Source: an uncultured Chloroflexus sp.
Lineage (GTDB): Bacteria > Chloroflexota > Chloroflexia > Chloroflexales > Chloroflexaceae
Direction: 5' to 3'
Assembly (NCBI RefSeq): GCF_937951745.1
Contig: NZ_CALFBQ010000044.1
Location: forward strand, 1-64,000
DNA length: 64,000 bases
The notes beneath the pieces were generated by a model. The model searched no databases, was not told the origin of the DNA, and worked only from the letters and a program-made list of their open reading frames with translations. Each line of letters opens with the position of its first letter. Position 1 is the stretch's first letter. The position numbers were made by a program, and so were the translations under genes. This document shows positions 53,951 to 63,028 of this stretch, piece after piece.

Positions 53951-54145
53951 ATGTCGATTTCTTCGCGCAGCAATCGCCGCCGTTCCAATCAACGCTCTAG
54001 CCCGGTACGCCGCCCGGTCGCCCGGTCGGTCGAACCGCCTGATTACAGCCGCGAGTATGCCGATGTCCGCCAAGACCTAATCTGGATCACAATCTGGGGC
54101 GGGCTGCTCACGATTGGGATGATTGCGGCTTCCTTCGTGCTGTAG
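53951..54145 (+). CDS. 64-residue basic single-pass membrane protein
   Basis: ATG 53951, with AAGGAG 10 nt upstream. A very basic N-terminus (SSRSNRRRSNQRSSPVRRP) is followed by DYSREYADVRQDLIW and one C-terminal membrane helix (ITIWGGLLTIGMIAASFVL). It reads like a small tail-anchored protein; family unknown. A longer frame from 53837 exists but has no ribosome site. Confidence 0.7.
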   Translation: MSISSRSNRRRSNQRSSPVRRPVARSVEPPDYSREYADVRQDLIWITIWGGLLTIGMIAASFVL

Positions 54146-54212
54146 CACCACCGATCACTGCCGCAAAGAAGGCAACTCGTCATAGGAGCCTTGCTTTGCG
54201 GCCATTCTCTCT

Positions 54213-55196
54213 ATGACACCTATGATGAACAGCGCCGAAAACCGGTTGCGTAGCAAAGCCGCCCGGTTGCGCCACCTTGAGCATAAGCTATACAATGCAC
54301 CACCCAACGGCTACAGCGTGATCGAACTCGCCAAACTGTGCGGCGTCAACCGGCGCACGATCTACCGCGATCTCGATACGCTGAGCGAAGCGGGGGTACC
54401 CATTTGGGAGCACCACGGCAGATACGGCCTCGATCGCAGCAAGTACCTCGCCACCATCCGACTTAACCTCAATGAAGCGATCGCGCTCTTTTTCGCTGCG
54501 CGGTTGCTCAGCCACCACAGCGACGAACACAACCCGCACATTGTTTCAGCGCTCGACCAGCTCGCTGCGGGTCTGCCCGACCAAACGATCGCCGGCCACA
54601 TTGCCCGCTTGGCCGATATTGTGCGCCAGCGCCCGCCGGATCCGCATTACGTCACCATCCTCGAACTCCTCACCCGCGGGTGGGCTGAACGGCGCATGGT
54701 GCGCATCTGCTACCGCGCCCCCAACCGTCCGCTCACCGAACGCGACATTGCCCCCTATTTTCTCGAAGTGGTGCGCACGACGCCGGGAGTGTACGTGATC
54801 GGCTACGACCGGCTGCGCGATGACTTGCGCACCTTCAAAGTGGAACGGATCGAGCATGCCGAGCTGCTCGACGAGCAGTTCAGTATTCCAGCGGACTTTG
54901 ACCCGTATACCCACTTAGCGCGGTCGTGGGAGGTGATGAACGAGGCTGAAGTGACGATTCACCTACGCTTCAGCCCGCAAGCTGCGCCGCGCATCCGCGA
55001 GACTCGCTGGCACCACAGCCAACAATTGTTTAACCATGCCGATGGCAGTTGCGACTTATGCCTGACCGTCGCCGGCATTCGCGAAATCTTAGGTTGGGTA
55101 TTGAGTTGGGGAACTGAGGTGGAGGTGATCGAGCCGGAGGACCTACGGGCCGAGGTCATCAACCATGCCCGCCGCATATTAGATAAATACAAATAA
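54213..55196 (+). CDS. WYL-domain transcriptional regulator
   Basis: 327 residues (start 54213 or 54225). N-terminal helix-turn-helix: YSVIELAKLCGVNRRTIYRDLDTLSEAGVPI. A middle helical part and the WYL domain (about 150-240, RMVRICYRAPN, ERDIAPYFLEVVRTTPGVYVIGYDRLRDDLRTFKVERI) follow, then the WCX end (LGWVLSWGTEVEVIEP). WYL proteins sense nucleic acids or nucleotides and often control DNA repair or defence genes; no such gene is next to it here. Confidence 0.88.
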   Translation: MTPMMNSAENRLRSKAARLRHLEHKLYNAPPNGYSVIELAKLCGVNRRTIYRDLDTLSEAGVPIWEHHGRYGLDRSKYLATIRLNLNEAIALFFAARLLSHHSDEHNPHIVSALDQLAAGLPDQTIAGHIARLADIVRQRPPDPHYVTILELLTRGWAERRMVRICYRAPNRPLTERDIAPYFLEVVRTTPGVYVIGYDRLRDDLRTFKVERIEHAELLDEQFSIPADFDPYTHLARSWEVMNEAEVTIHLRFSPQAAPRIRETRWHHSQQLFNHADGSCDLCLTVAGIREILGWVLSWGTEVEVIEPEDLRAEVINHARRILDKYK

Positions 55197-55244
55197 GAGA
55201 GGGCGACGCGCGCGTCGCCCCAGCTATTTCCGAGACACCAACAA

Positions 55245-55544
55245 CTATTCCGTCTCTTCGCCGTAAATTTCCTTCAGCAGGCTCTTCTTCTTTTCGGGCT
55301 GGCGGCCAGCGCGGCGCGCTTCGCGCTCGGTCTGCCGCTCTTGAGCGACATTCAACCGGCGCATAAAGCGATCAACTTGGCCGGCGGTATCGACGATACG
55401 CTGTTCACCGGTGTAAAACGGATGGCAGTTGGCACAAATCTCCACCCGCAGATTTGGGCGGGTCGAACCGATCTTCCACACCGTCCCGCAGGTTGTGCAG
55501 ACGATGCCATCGGTATAGTACTTGGGATGAATACCCTGTTTCAC
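55245..55544 (-). CDS. rpmE: 50S ribosomal protein L31
   Basis: 99 residues from GTG 55544 (MKQGIHPKYYTDGIVCTTCG). The CxxC pairs (CTTC, CANC) bind zinc, so this is the zinc-form L31. It carries a longer basic tail (RRAGRQPEKKKSLLKEIYG) than the usual 70 residues. It is last in the rplU-rpmA-rpmE run. Confidence 0.93.
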   Translation of the reverse strand: MKQGIHPKYYTDGIVCTTCGTVWKIGSTRPNLRVEICANCHPFYTGEQRIVDTAGQVDRFMRRLNVAQERQTEREARRAGRQPEKKKSLLKEIYGEETE

Positions 55545-55557
55545 CGTCGTATCCTCT

Positions 55558-55836
55558 CTAATTGGCAGCGGACTCGGCAGACGCAACTGGGATCACGCTG
55601 ACCATCTTCTGGGTGCGCGAATAGTGGCCGAACTGCACCACGCCATCAACGAGGGCGTAGAGTGTCCAGTCGCGGCCAACGCCGACATTCTCACCCGGCT
55701 TGATTTTGGTGCCGCACTGGCGCACGATAATATTGCCGGCCCGAACCAGCTCGCCGCCGAAGCGCTTGACACCGCGCATTTTCGGATTGCTGTCGCGCCC
55801 GTTGCGCGAGCTGCCTACACCTTTTTTGTGTGCCAT
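55558..55836 (-). CDS. rpmA: 50S ribosomal protein L27
   Basis: 92 residues beginning [20 protein letters not shown], the standard L27 N-terminus that reaches the peptidyl-transferase centre. [29 protein letters not shown] is conserved. No N-terminal extension needing proteolysis is seen. 13 bp after rplU. Confidence 0.95.
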   Translation of the reverse strand: MAHKKGVGSSRNGRDSNPKMRGVKRFGGELVRAGNIIVRQCGTKIKPGENVGVGRDWTLYALVDGVVQFGHYSRTQKMVSVIPVASAESAAN

Positions 55837-55849
55837 TGTTCAAGCTCCT

Positions 55850-56161
55850 CTAGGCGACGATCTCGCTAATGCGAATTTTGGTATAGCGCTGGCGATGGCC
55901 GGTGCGGCGGCGATAGCGCGTCTTGTTGCGGTAGCGGAACACGACAATCTTGTCGCCCTTCTGCTCACCCAATACCTCTGCCCGCACCACAGCACCCTCG
56001 ACCAGCGGCGAGCCAACCTTTACCTGCTCCGCGTCGCCCACCAACAGCACTTCACCTAGCTCAATCTGGCTGCCCGGCTCGGCGCTGATCAGGTCGATGG
56101 TCAGGACTTGGCCCGGCTCGACACGGTATTGCATACCACGGTCACGAATAATCGCATACAC
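55850..56161 (-). CDS. rplU: 50S ribosomal protein L21
   Basis: 103 residues from GTG 56161 (AAGGAG upstream). [25 protein letters not shown] at the start and [30 protein letters not shown] at the end are L21 signatures. First of three ribosomal protein genes. A longer frame runs upstream but no start fits better. Confidence 0.94.
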   Translation of the reverse strand: MYAIIRDRGMQYRVEPGQVLTIDLISAEPGSQIELGEVLLVGDAEQVKVGSPLVEGAVVRAEVLGEQKGDKIVVFRYRNKTRYRRRTGHRQRYTKIRISEIVA

Positions 56162-56283
56162 GGTCTTCTTCTCCTTGGGGCGACGCACGCACTGCGTCGA
56201 GACAACATGAAAACAGAGCGGTTGCACCGCCCTTTGCCTTGCGTAGTATAGCAAAGGGTTGGCGTAGTGTCAAACGCCGTTCG

Positions 56284-57198
56284 CTACTCGCTGCGCGCAA
56301 TCCGAGCCATCTCCTCGCACGCGCGCAAGGCGGCGATCCGCGCCCAACCGAGCGACGCATTAGCGCCAATTGCCAGCAACAAGATCAGGTCATCAACCGA
56401 CGCCATAATGATGTTTTGATCTTGGCCCTCGTGAATAACCAAATGGCCGGGACGCTGCTGGCCCAAATGGCGGCCAATCTCGGCCAGCGCCAGCGTGTTG
56501 CCGGCAGCCAGCGCCGCCACTACCGTGACGTTAATATCGCGCCGCCGGCTCCAATGGCTGAGCACCAACCCGCTCATATCGGCCAAAATCGCACACTGCA
56601 CATCGGGCGCTAGCGCCAAATCCTTCAACGCCTGCCGCATGCGTTCAAGCTGGGCTTCCGAATAGCTACGCCCGCTTCGACCGGGCTGGTTGGGCGTCAG
56701 CCGCATTGCTACCGCCGAGTTCACCGCTGGCGGCGACTGGCGAGCACGCAAGGCGGCCAGCCGCTGACTAAACCGGCTGCCGCTGGCCGGTTCGGCTGAT
56801 TGCGCTTCGGGACGGCTTGATCCCACCGGCTTGATCGGATCGAGCAAGGTGGTCGCTGCTAACCGCAATTGTTCGGCAGTGGCCGGCTTGGTCAACACGT
56901 AGTCGATCTGCAATTCGGCTTTGAGTTGCGGCGACAAGTCTTCGGGGCTAATGGTAAACACGACCACTGCCGTGCTCGGATCGAGCTGGCGCACCCGCTG
57001 GATCAACTCGATCCCATTCATACCCGGCATGCGGAGATCGGTGAATAACAGATCGACTGGCTGGCGCGAAATGTGCAACAGCGCAGCCTCCGCCGAAGAG
57101 ACATCGCTCACTTCATACGGCGTATCATCGGTGAGCGCCAACGCCACCAACCGGCGAATGTTTGGATCATCATCGACAATTAAAATGCGCTTGGGCAT
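56284..57198 (-). CDS. Response regulator with Roadblock/LC7 domain
   Basis: 304 residues from ATG 57198. The receiver domain begins MPKRILIVDDDPNIRRLVAL (acidic pocket Asp), with phospho-acceptor Asp in DLLFTDLRMPGMNG and Lys in YVLTKPAT. After a linker (about 125-185), the C-terminus (ILADMSGLVLSHWS, ALAAGNTLALAEIGRHL) resembles Roadblock/LC7 (MglB-like) domains, which bind small GTPases. It has no DNA-binding domain, so it may act on a GTPase or polarity system such as gliding. No histidine kinase is adjacent. Confidence 0.82.
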   Translation of the reverse strand: MPKRILIVDDDPNIRRLVALALTDDTPYEVSDVSSAEAALLHISRQPVDLLFTDLRMPGMNGIELIQRVRQLDPSTAVVVFTISPEDLSPQLKAELQIDYVLTKPATAEQLRLAATTLLDPIKPVGSSRPEAQSAEPASGSRFSQRLAALRARQSPPAVNSAVAMRLTPNQPGRSGRSYSEAQLERMRQALKDLALAPDVQCAILADMSGLVLSHWSRRRDINVTVVAALAAGNTLALAEIGRHLGQQRPGHLVIHEGQDQNIIMASVDDLILLLAIGANASLGWARIAALRACEEMARIARSE

Positions 57199-57406
57199 AC
57201 CTGCTCCGGCGAACGCAACGCCGCGCCTGTCTCGGCGCGGCGGCGGCATGGACGTCGTGCATCTTATAGTATAGCTTTTTTGAGCGAACTTGTCGCCGGG
57301 TCAGAAGTACTACTTTTTTCCCCAGACACCGTAGCCGGCAGATTTTGCGCCTACCACCGAGTTGCCGATCGGCAGAGACCACTTCCTGTGGTGGCGCTCC
57401 GGAGCG

Positions 57407-59173
57407 TCATTCATCGACGATCCGGATATGCAGCTCTTTCAACTGGCGCTCATCAACCGGCGATGGCGCGTTGGTCATCAGATCGACTGCTTGCTGCGTC
57501 TTGGGGAAGGCCATCACTTCGCGGATAGTCGGCTCGCCAGCCAAGATCATCACAAGCCGATCGATACCGGGAGCGATCCCACCGTGGGGTGGCGCGCCAT
57601 ACTCAAACGCTTCCAGCATGTGACCAAATTGCGCCTGCGCCTGTGCCTCACTGATGCCGAGCAGCGAAAAGATCTGTTGCTGCACATCACGGCGATGGAT
57701 ACGGATGCTACCACCGCCCGCCTCATAACCATTGAGGATCAGGTCGTAAGCCTTAGCCCGCACTTTGCCCGGATCGGTTGCCAACAGCGGCAGGTCTTCG
57801 TCTTTGGGTGCGGTAAAGGGATGGTGAACGGCATCCCAGCGCTGCTCGTCCTCGTTCCATTCTACCAGCGGAAAATCGATGACCCACGCAAAGCAGAGCG
57901 TGTCGGGATCGGCAAGGTTCAGCCGTTCGGCCAGATTGCGGCGCAGCTTGTCGAGTGAGGCAGCAACCACCGCCGGCTGATCAGCGACGATCAACAACAG
58001 ATCGCCGGGTTGCGCTGCCATACGTTGGGCAATCGCCTCGAACTCGCCGGGAGCAAGGTTTTTGGCAAAGCTTGAGCGGACTTCGCCACCATCAGCGGGT
58101 AGAACGGCCCATGCCAACCCTTTCGCACCGCCAGCGCGTGCCACCTCGGCCAGCTCGTCGATCTGCTTGCGTGAGAAGGTTGCACACCCCGGCGCGCGAA
58201 TCCCTTTCACCTGACCGCCGGTGACCAACGCACTGCGGAACACTTGGAACGGCGTCTCGGCTAGCAGATCGCTCAGATTGACTAATTCGAGGTCGTAGCG
58301 CAGATCGGGCTTATCGGAACCGTAGCGCTCCATCGCTTCAGCATAGGTGAGGCGGCGGAATGGCGTCGGCAGATGCTTGTGCGGCGTTATCGTGCGACAC
58401 AGCGCAGTAAAGAGCCGCTCGATCAGATCGAGCACATCTTCCTGATCGACGAAGCTCATCTCCATATCGAGCTGGGTAAACTCAGGCTGGCGATCGGCGC
58501 GCTGATCTTCATCACGGAAGCAACGGGCAATCTGGAAATATTTATCGTAGCCGGCGACCATCAGCAACTGCTTGAGTTGCTGCGGGCTTTGCGGCAGGGC
58601 ATAAAACTTGCCCGGATGCAAGCGCGAAGGTACTAAATAGTCACGCGCCCCTTCTGGAGTTGATTTGATCAAGATCGGGGTCTCGATCTCAAGAAAACCC
58701 TCGTTATCAAGAAAATCGCGGATAAACTTGACCACGCGATGGCGCAAGATCAAGTTACGCTGCATCCGCTCGCGGCGCAGGTCAAGGTAGCGATACTTGA
58801 GGCGCACCGCTTCATCTTCGCCACCTTCTTTGGCAATATAGATCGGCGTCGTGCGGGCCGAGTTCAGGATATGCGCTTCAATCGCAGACACTTCGATCTC
58901 GCCGGTGGCAATTTCAGGATTGACAGCTTCGGCAGGGCGAATGCGCACCCGCCCACGCACCTGAATAACATATTCCGATCGCACTGTCTCGGCTACTTCA
59001 TGCGCCGCCGGGTTAGCGCTATCAAATACGACCTGCGTGATACCGTAGCGATCGCGCAGGTCAATAAAAATAAGGTCGCCGTGGTCGCGCCGGCGATGCA
59101 CCCAGCCGGCCAGTGTCACCTCTTGGCCAGCATGAGCGGGGCGCAACTCACCACAGGTATGTGAACGGTACAT
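57407..59173 (-). CDS. aspS: Aspartyl-tRNA synthetase
   Basis: 588 residues. Class II synthetase of bacterial type: N-terminal OB-fold ([22 protein letters not shown]), motif 2 region ([21 protein letters not shown]), the inserted GAD domain and motif 3 [22 protein letters not shown]. Discriminating versus non-discriminating activity cannot be settled by eye. Monocistronic. Confidence 0.95.
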   Translation of the reverse strand: MYRSHTCGELRPAHAGQEVTLAGWVHRRRDHGDLIFIDLRDRYGITQVVFDSANPAAHEVAETVRSEYVIQVRGRVRIRPAEAVNPEIATGEIEVSAIEAHILNSARTTPIYIAKEGGEDEAVRLKYRYLDLRRERMQRNLILRHRVVKFIRDFLDNEGFLEIETPILIKSTPEGARDYLVPSRLHPGKFYALPQSPQQLKQLLMVAGYDKYFQIARCFRDEDQRADRQPEFTQLDMEMSFVDQEDVLDLIERLFTALCRTITPHKHLPTPFRRLTYAEAMERYGSDKPDLRYDLELVNLSDLLAETPFQVFRSALVTGGQVKGIRAPGCATFSRKQIDELAEVARAGGAKGLAWAVLPADGGEVRSSFAKNLAPGEFEAIAQRMAAQPGDLLLIVADQPAVVAASLDKLRRNLAERLNLADPDTLCFAWVIDFPLVEWNEDEQRWDAVHHPFTAPKDEDLPLLATDPGKVRAKAYDLILNGYEAGGGSIRIHRRDVQQQIFSLLGISEAQAQAQFGHMLEAFEYGAPPHGGIAPGIDRLVMILAGEPTIREVMAFPKTQQAVDLMTNAPSPVDERQLKELHIRIVDE

Positions 59174-59245
59174 AGCCTCTCCTGCCGGATTGAAAGCGGC
59201 AACGAACGGTTAGCCGTCGCATTATAACATAGGCGCTCGCACCGC

Positions 59246-60163
59246 TTAGCCACCAATCTGATCGATCAGCGCCGTGAGCCACGGGGTGGTCACGCCAACC
59301 GGCAATTGCGCCAGCGCCTGCCGGGCAGCAGCCTGTTGTTCAACCAGCGCCGCCCGCGCTGCCGGCAACCCATCGCGACGGATGATCGGCACCGCGGCTG
59401 CAGTCGTTTCCGGTGACGGATGGGCAAAGAGTGCCTGCAACTCTGGCGCTGGCGCATCACCAGCGGCCAACACTAAGGCCAACGGTACATAACCGGCTTG
59501 CAGCAAGGCGCCATCTGCCTCAATATCACGTATCTCCTTGGCTAGCCGCCGGGCTAAGCCAAGCCGCAAGCCAAACTGCGCCGCCGATTCAAGCAATGGG
59601 TCAGCCAACCCACCGCACAATACCCCGGCCTGCGCCGCCGCCGCCAACAAGACCCCGGCCAACGCTTCCGCCCGCTGCCAATACGCCGCCAGCGCCGCCT
59701 CGTGCGGCGTCAAGCTGCTCACCGTCGTCAACTGGCCTTCACAGATCCGCATCACTGCCTGCGAATATAGACCAATAATGCGCGGATCGGGACTGCGCGC
59801 CATCTCTCCGGCAGCCAGTGCAAAGAGGTAATCGCCCACCATGAGCGCCACACCGTGATCCCACGCGCCGTTAGCCACCCGACCAGCGCGGCGGGCCTGC
59901 TCGTCGATCAGATCATCGTGCACGCGGGTCGCTGCTTCAATCAGTTCCACCGCTGCCGCGGCATGCGCCACCTGTTCGCCAGAACCATTCCCCAAGCGGG
60001 CAATGGCCAGCACAATCAACGCCCGCAACCGATCAGATGGATCGGTCATCAAATGGGGGCCAACCATAGAAATGACGGCTAGCCGCGCCCGCGTGCGCTC
60101 ACGCAAGAGCTGCTCGACTAACAAGAAATCGTGATGTAATTCTGGTGGAACAGACCAGCTCAT
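59246..60163 (-). CDS. Polyprenyl-synthetase-like protein with degenerate second Asp motif
   Basis: 305 residues from ATG 60163 (a longer start at 60214). The first aspartate-rich region reads ATRVHDDLIDEQARR, so DDxxD is kept, as is LMVGDYLFALAAGEMAR. The second motif, usually GxAFQIxDDxxD, reads ARRLAKEIRDIEADG, with the Asp pair lost. Active enzymes chain isoprenyl diphosphates. This protein may be inactive, a partner subunit, or differently tuned. It diverges from the acylase gene. Confidence 0.72.
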   Translation of the reverse strand: MSWSVPPELHHDFLLVEQLLRERTRARLAVISMVGPHLMTDPSDRLRALIVLAIARLGNGSGEQVAHAAAAVELIEAATRVHDDLIDEQARRAGRVANGAWDHGVALMVGDYLFALAAGEMARSPDPRIIGLYSQAVMRICEGQLTTVSSLTPHEAALAAYWQRAEALAGVLLAAAAQAGVLCGGLADPLLESAAQFGLRLGLARRLAKEIRDIEADGALLQAGYVPLALVLAAGDAPAPELQALFAHPSPETTAAAVPIIRRDGLPAARAALVEQQAAARQALAQLPVGVTTPWLTALIDQIGG

Positions 60164-60360
60164 GGTTCGTTTCTTCGACTGCGCATGCGATTCCCTTTTG
60201 GAAAGATACGCCATCCGTTCGTCACTGTCAACCGCTTAAGCGGATAATGGTCGTAAGCGGCACTACCGCAGGCACTTTCCTCAGATCAGCGTTTGACACT
60301 TTCGGCTGTGCGGTTGACAATACAAGTGTCACCATTCTCAGTCTGAAACGGAGGTGGAGC

Positions 60361-62817
60361 GTGACATTCAACCCCTCTCGCCTCGGACGGGCCATCGGCA
60401 TTACGATTGGCGCGGTCGCCGCCCTTGCTGGCGTGGGCGCCGTCGCTGCCCTGCGCCGTCCCTTGCCGCGCACCAATGGGCGGGCTAAGCTGCCCGGTCT
60501 GCACGCAGCCGTCGAAGTGCGCCGTGATCGTTGGGGAATTCCGCATATCTATGCGGATAACAACGAAGACCTCTTCTGCGCCCTTGGCTATGTGCATGCC
60601 CAAGACCGGCTCTGGCAGATGGAGCTGCACCGCCGGATCGGGCATGGCCGGCTAGCCGAGATCTTTGGCCCGATTGCGATCGACTCCGATCGCTTCATCC
60701 GCACGCTCGGCTTTAGCCGCATCGCCCGCCGCGAAGCTGCGTTGCTCGACGATGAGACGGCAACCTTGATGACCGCGTATTTGCGCGGCGTGAATGCCTG
60801 TATCGAGCAGATTGGCAGCCGGTTGCCGCTCGAGTTTACCATTCTCGGTTTCCAGCCACAGCCGTGGGAATTGGCCGATCTGCTGGTCTGGCCAAAGATG
60901 ATGTCACTTAATCTCTCGACCAACTGGATGCAAGAGTTGTTGCAGGCGCAGATTGTGGCAACTGTGGGCACCGAGCGGGCCGTTGCACTCCGTCCGCGCT
61001 ACCCCGAAGACGGCCCTTTGACGGTGCCGTCCGGTGCGCATTACACCGCCAATCTCGGCGCCGCCGCCCTGCAACTGGCTAGCGATGCCGCCCTCTTTAC
61101 CGGCGAGACCGAGACGCCGCAAGGCTCCAATGCGTGGGTGGCAGCCGGCAAACGCACCACTAGCGGACGCCCTCTGCTGGCGAATGATCCGCATCTGAAT
61201 GTGGCCTTGCCCAATCTCTGGTACCAAGTGCATCTCGAAGGCGGCGATTTTCACGTCGCCGGAGCGACCATTCCAGCCACCTGCGGCGTGATTATCGGCC
61301 ACAACCAGCGTATTGCGTGGGGCGTGACCAACGCGCGTACCGATAACCAAGACCTCTTCATCGAGCAGTTCGATCCCGCTGACCCGCTGCGCTATCGCTG
61401 GCGCGATGAGTGGCTGACCGCCGAAGTCGTGCCAGAGACGATTACGGTCAAAGGGCAAGCAGAGCCAGTGGTAATCGATGTGCGTATCACCCGCCACGGC
61501 CCGATCATCGATCCGGTGGCCGGCACACTGCGCGGCGACCCCACCACGACCAGCGCCGAAACTACCGCCCTTGCCCTCCGTTGGACGGCGCTCGACCCCT
61601 CGCCAACCTTAATGCGTTCGGTACTGAAGCTTAACCGAGCCCAAAACTGGAACGAGTTCCGCGCTGCCTTGGCCGATTGGGATACGCCGCCCCAGAATTT
61701 CGTCTATGCCGATATTGACGGCCATATCGGCTATTGTTTGGCTGGCCGGTTGCCGATCCGCCGGCACAGTGACGGTATGCTGCCGGTGCCCGGCTGGAGC
61801 GGCGAGTATGAATGGGAGGGCATGATCCCATTTGAAGAATTGCCCAGCCAGCTCGATCCGCCGGGTGGCACAATTGTCTCCGCCAACCACCGGATTACCG
61901 GTGGTGAACAGCGCAATGCCCCCATCCATGGCTTTTGGCTCAACCCGTATCGCGCCCAACGTATCCAAGAGCTGCTCGATGCCACCAAACAACACGATGT
62001 GCGCAGCTTTGCCCGGATTCAGAATGATCTGCTGTCAGTGCCCGGCAAAAAACTTGTCGAACAGGTGGCGCGCCTGAACCTCGAACCGGGGATCGAGCAG
62101 CGAATCCGGGACATCCTTGTCGAGTGGGATGGCCAGCTTCACGCCGAGAGTGTCGCCGGCTCGATCTACGACGGGTTGCGTTACCATCTGCTCCGTATCG
62201 TCTACCAAGAACTCGCTAACTTGTTCCACGCACCGGCGGCGCTCGGATCGTTTAGTGTGTTGCCGGCTAACATTTATCTGGAATGCGCATTACCGATGGT
62301 GCTGGAACGCATGGCATCCCAACCGCTCGACCAACCTGACGAGTGGTTGGGCAATGGTCGCACGTGGGGCGGCGTGTTGCGTGCAGCGCTGGCCCGCACT
62401 GCCGCCGAGTTATCCGAACGGCTGGGTACAGATCTGGCTCGCTGGCAGTACGGGAAGATCCATAGCCTGACCTTGCGCCATCCGCTGGGGAGTGTGCCGG
62501 CGCTGACCCCGCTCTTCAACCGCGGGCCATGGCCGATGGGTGGCGATCTCGACACCGTTAACCATTGCTACATTCCGCGCGATATTGCCGGCATGACGAT
62601 CTTCAATGCGCCATCGCTACGCTTTATTCTCGATCTGAGCGACTGGGACGCTTCCCGCGCCATTTTGCCCGCTGGTCAGAGCGGCCATCCGGCCAGTCCG
62701 CACTATGCCGATATGACTGATGCGTGGCGGGCCGGCGCGTATCATCCCCTGTTGTGGACGCGACCCGCCGTGGAGCGGTATACTGATGGAGTGTTAACCT
62801 TAACGAGTGAAGGATAA
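60361..62817 (+). CDS. Penicillin-acylase family (Ntn-hydrolase) protein
   Basis: 818 residues from GTG 60361 (GGAGG upstream). An N-terminal membrane helix (AIGITIGAVAALAGVGAVAAL) may export it. VRRDRWGIPHIYADNNEDLFCALGYVHAQDRLWQMELHRR is the family N-terminus. The processing site reads ETPQGSNAW, with Ser as the new N-terminal nucleophile of the beta subunit. NDPHLNVALPNLWYQ and GVTNARTDNQDLFIEQ follow. Substrates range from beta-lactams to acyl-homoserine lactones; not predictable here. Confidence 0.88.
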   Translation: MTFNPSRLGRAIGITIGAVAALAGVGAVAALRRPLPRTNGRAKLPGLHAAVEVRRDRWGIPHIYADNNEDLFCALGYVHAQDRLWQMELHRRIGHGRLAEIFGPIAIDSDRFIRTLGFSRIARREAALLDDETATLMTAYLRGVNACIEQIGSRLPLEFTILGFQPQPWELADLLVWPKMMSLNLSTNWMQELLQAQIVATVGTERAVALRPRYPEDGPLTVPSGAHYTANLGAAALQLASDAALFTGETETPQGSNAWVAAGKRTTSGRPLLANDPHLNVALPNLWYQVHLEGGDFHVAGATIPATCGVIIGHNQRIAWGVTNARTDNQDLFIEQFDPADPLRYRWRDEWLTAEVVPETITVKGQAEPVVIDVRITRHGPIIDPVAGTLRGDPTTTSAETTALALRWTALDPSPTLMRSVLKLNRAQNWNEFRAALADWDTPPQNFVYADIDGHIGYCLAGRLPIRRHSDGMLPVPGWSGEYEWEGMIPFEELPSQLDPPGGTIVSANHRITGGEQRNAPIHGFWLNPYRAQRIQELLDATKQHDVRSFARIQNDLLSVPGKKLVEQVARLNLEPGIEQRIRDILVEWDGQLHAESVAGSIYDGLRYHLLRIVYQELANLFHAPAALGSFSVLPANIYLECALPMVLERMASQPLDQPDEWLGNGRTWGGVLRAALARTAAELSERLGTDLARWQYGKIHSLTLRHPLGSVPALTPLFNRGPWPMGGDLDTVNHCYIPRDIAGMTIFNAPSLRFILDLSDWDASRAILPAGQSGHPASPHYADMTDAWRAGAYHPLLWTRPAVERYTDGVLTLTSEG

Positions 62818-62871
62818 TGGGATCCTGCAGACGCCGGTGAGCCTCACGCAATGGTCATTGCAAGAGTGCGG

Positions 62872-62896
62872 AGGGAGCCAACGATGCTGGCTCCCT
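62872..62896 (+). terminator. Hairpin downstream of the acylase gene
   Basis: AGGGAGCCA (62872-62880) pairs with TGGCTCCCT (62888-62896) over a 7-nt loop. No T-run; it may be a weak terminator. Confidence 0.4.
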
Positions 62897-63028
62897 ACCT
62901 AGCTCATCAGCAACTGCTGCGCGGATCACGCCATCCAAAATCCGCTCAAGCATTGCCCGTCCCTGTAACCGGCAGCGCTGGCGCGCAGCCCTGTACGGAG
63001 CATGCTTACGTGACTGTTGAACCTCATC

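Noticed and set aside
60145-60360. N-terminal extension of the acylase upstream of GTG 60361
   Set aside because: GTG 60361 has GGAGG and begins a plausible signal helix; the upstream part overlaps the divergent polyprenyl gene's start and has no ribosome site.
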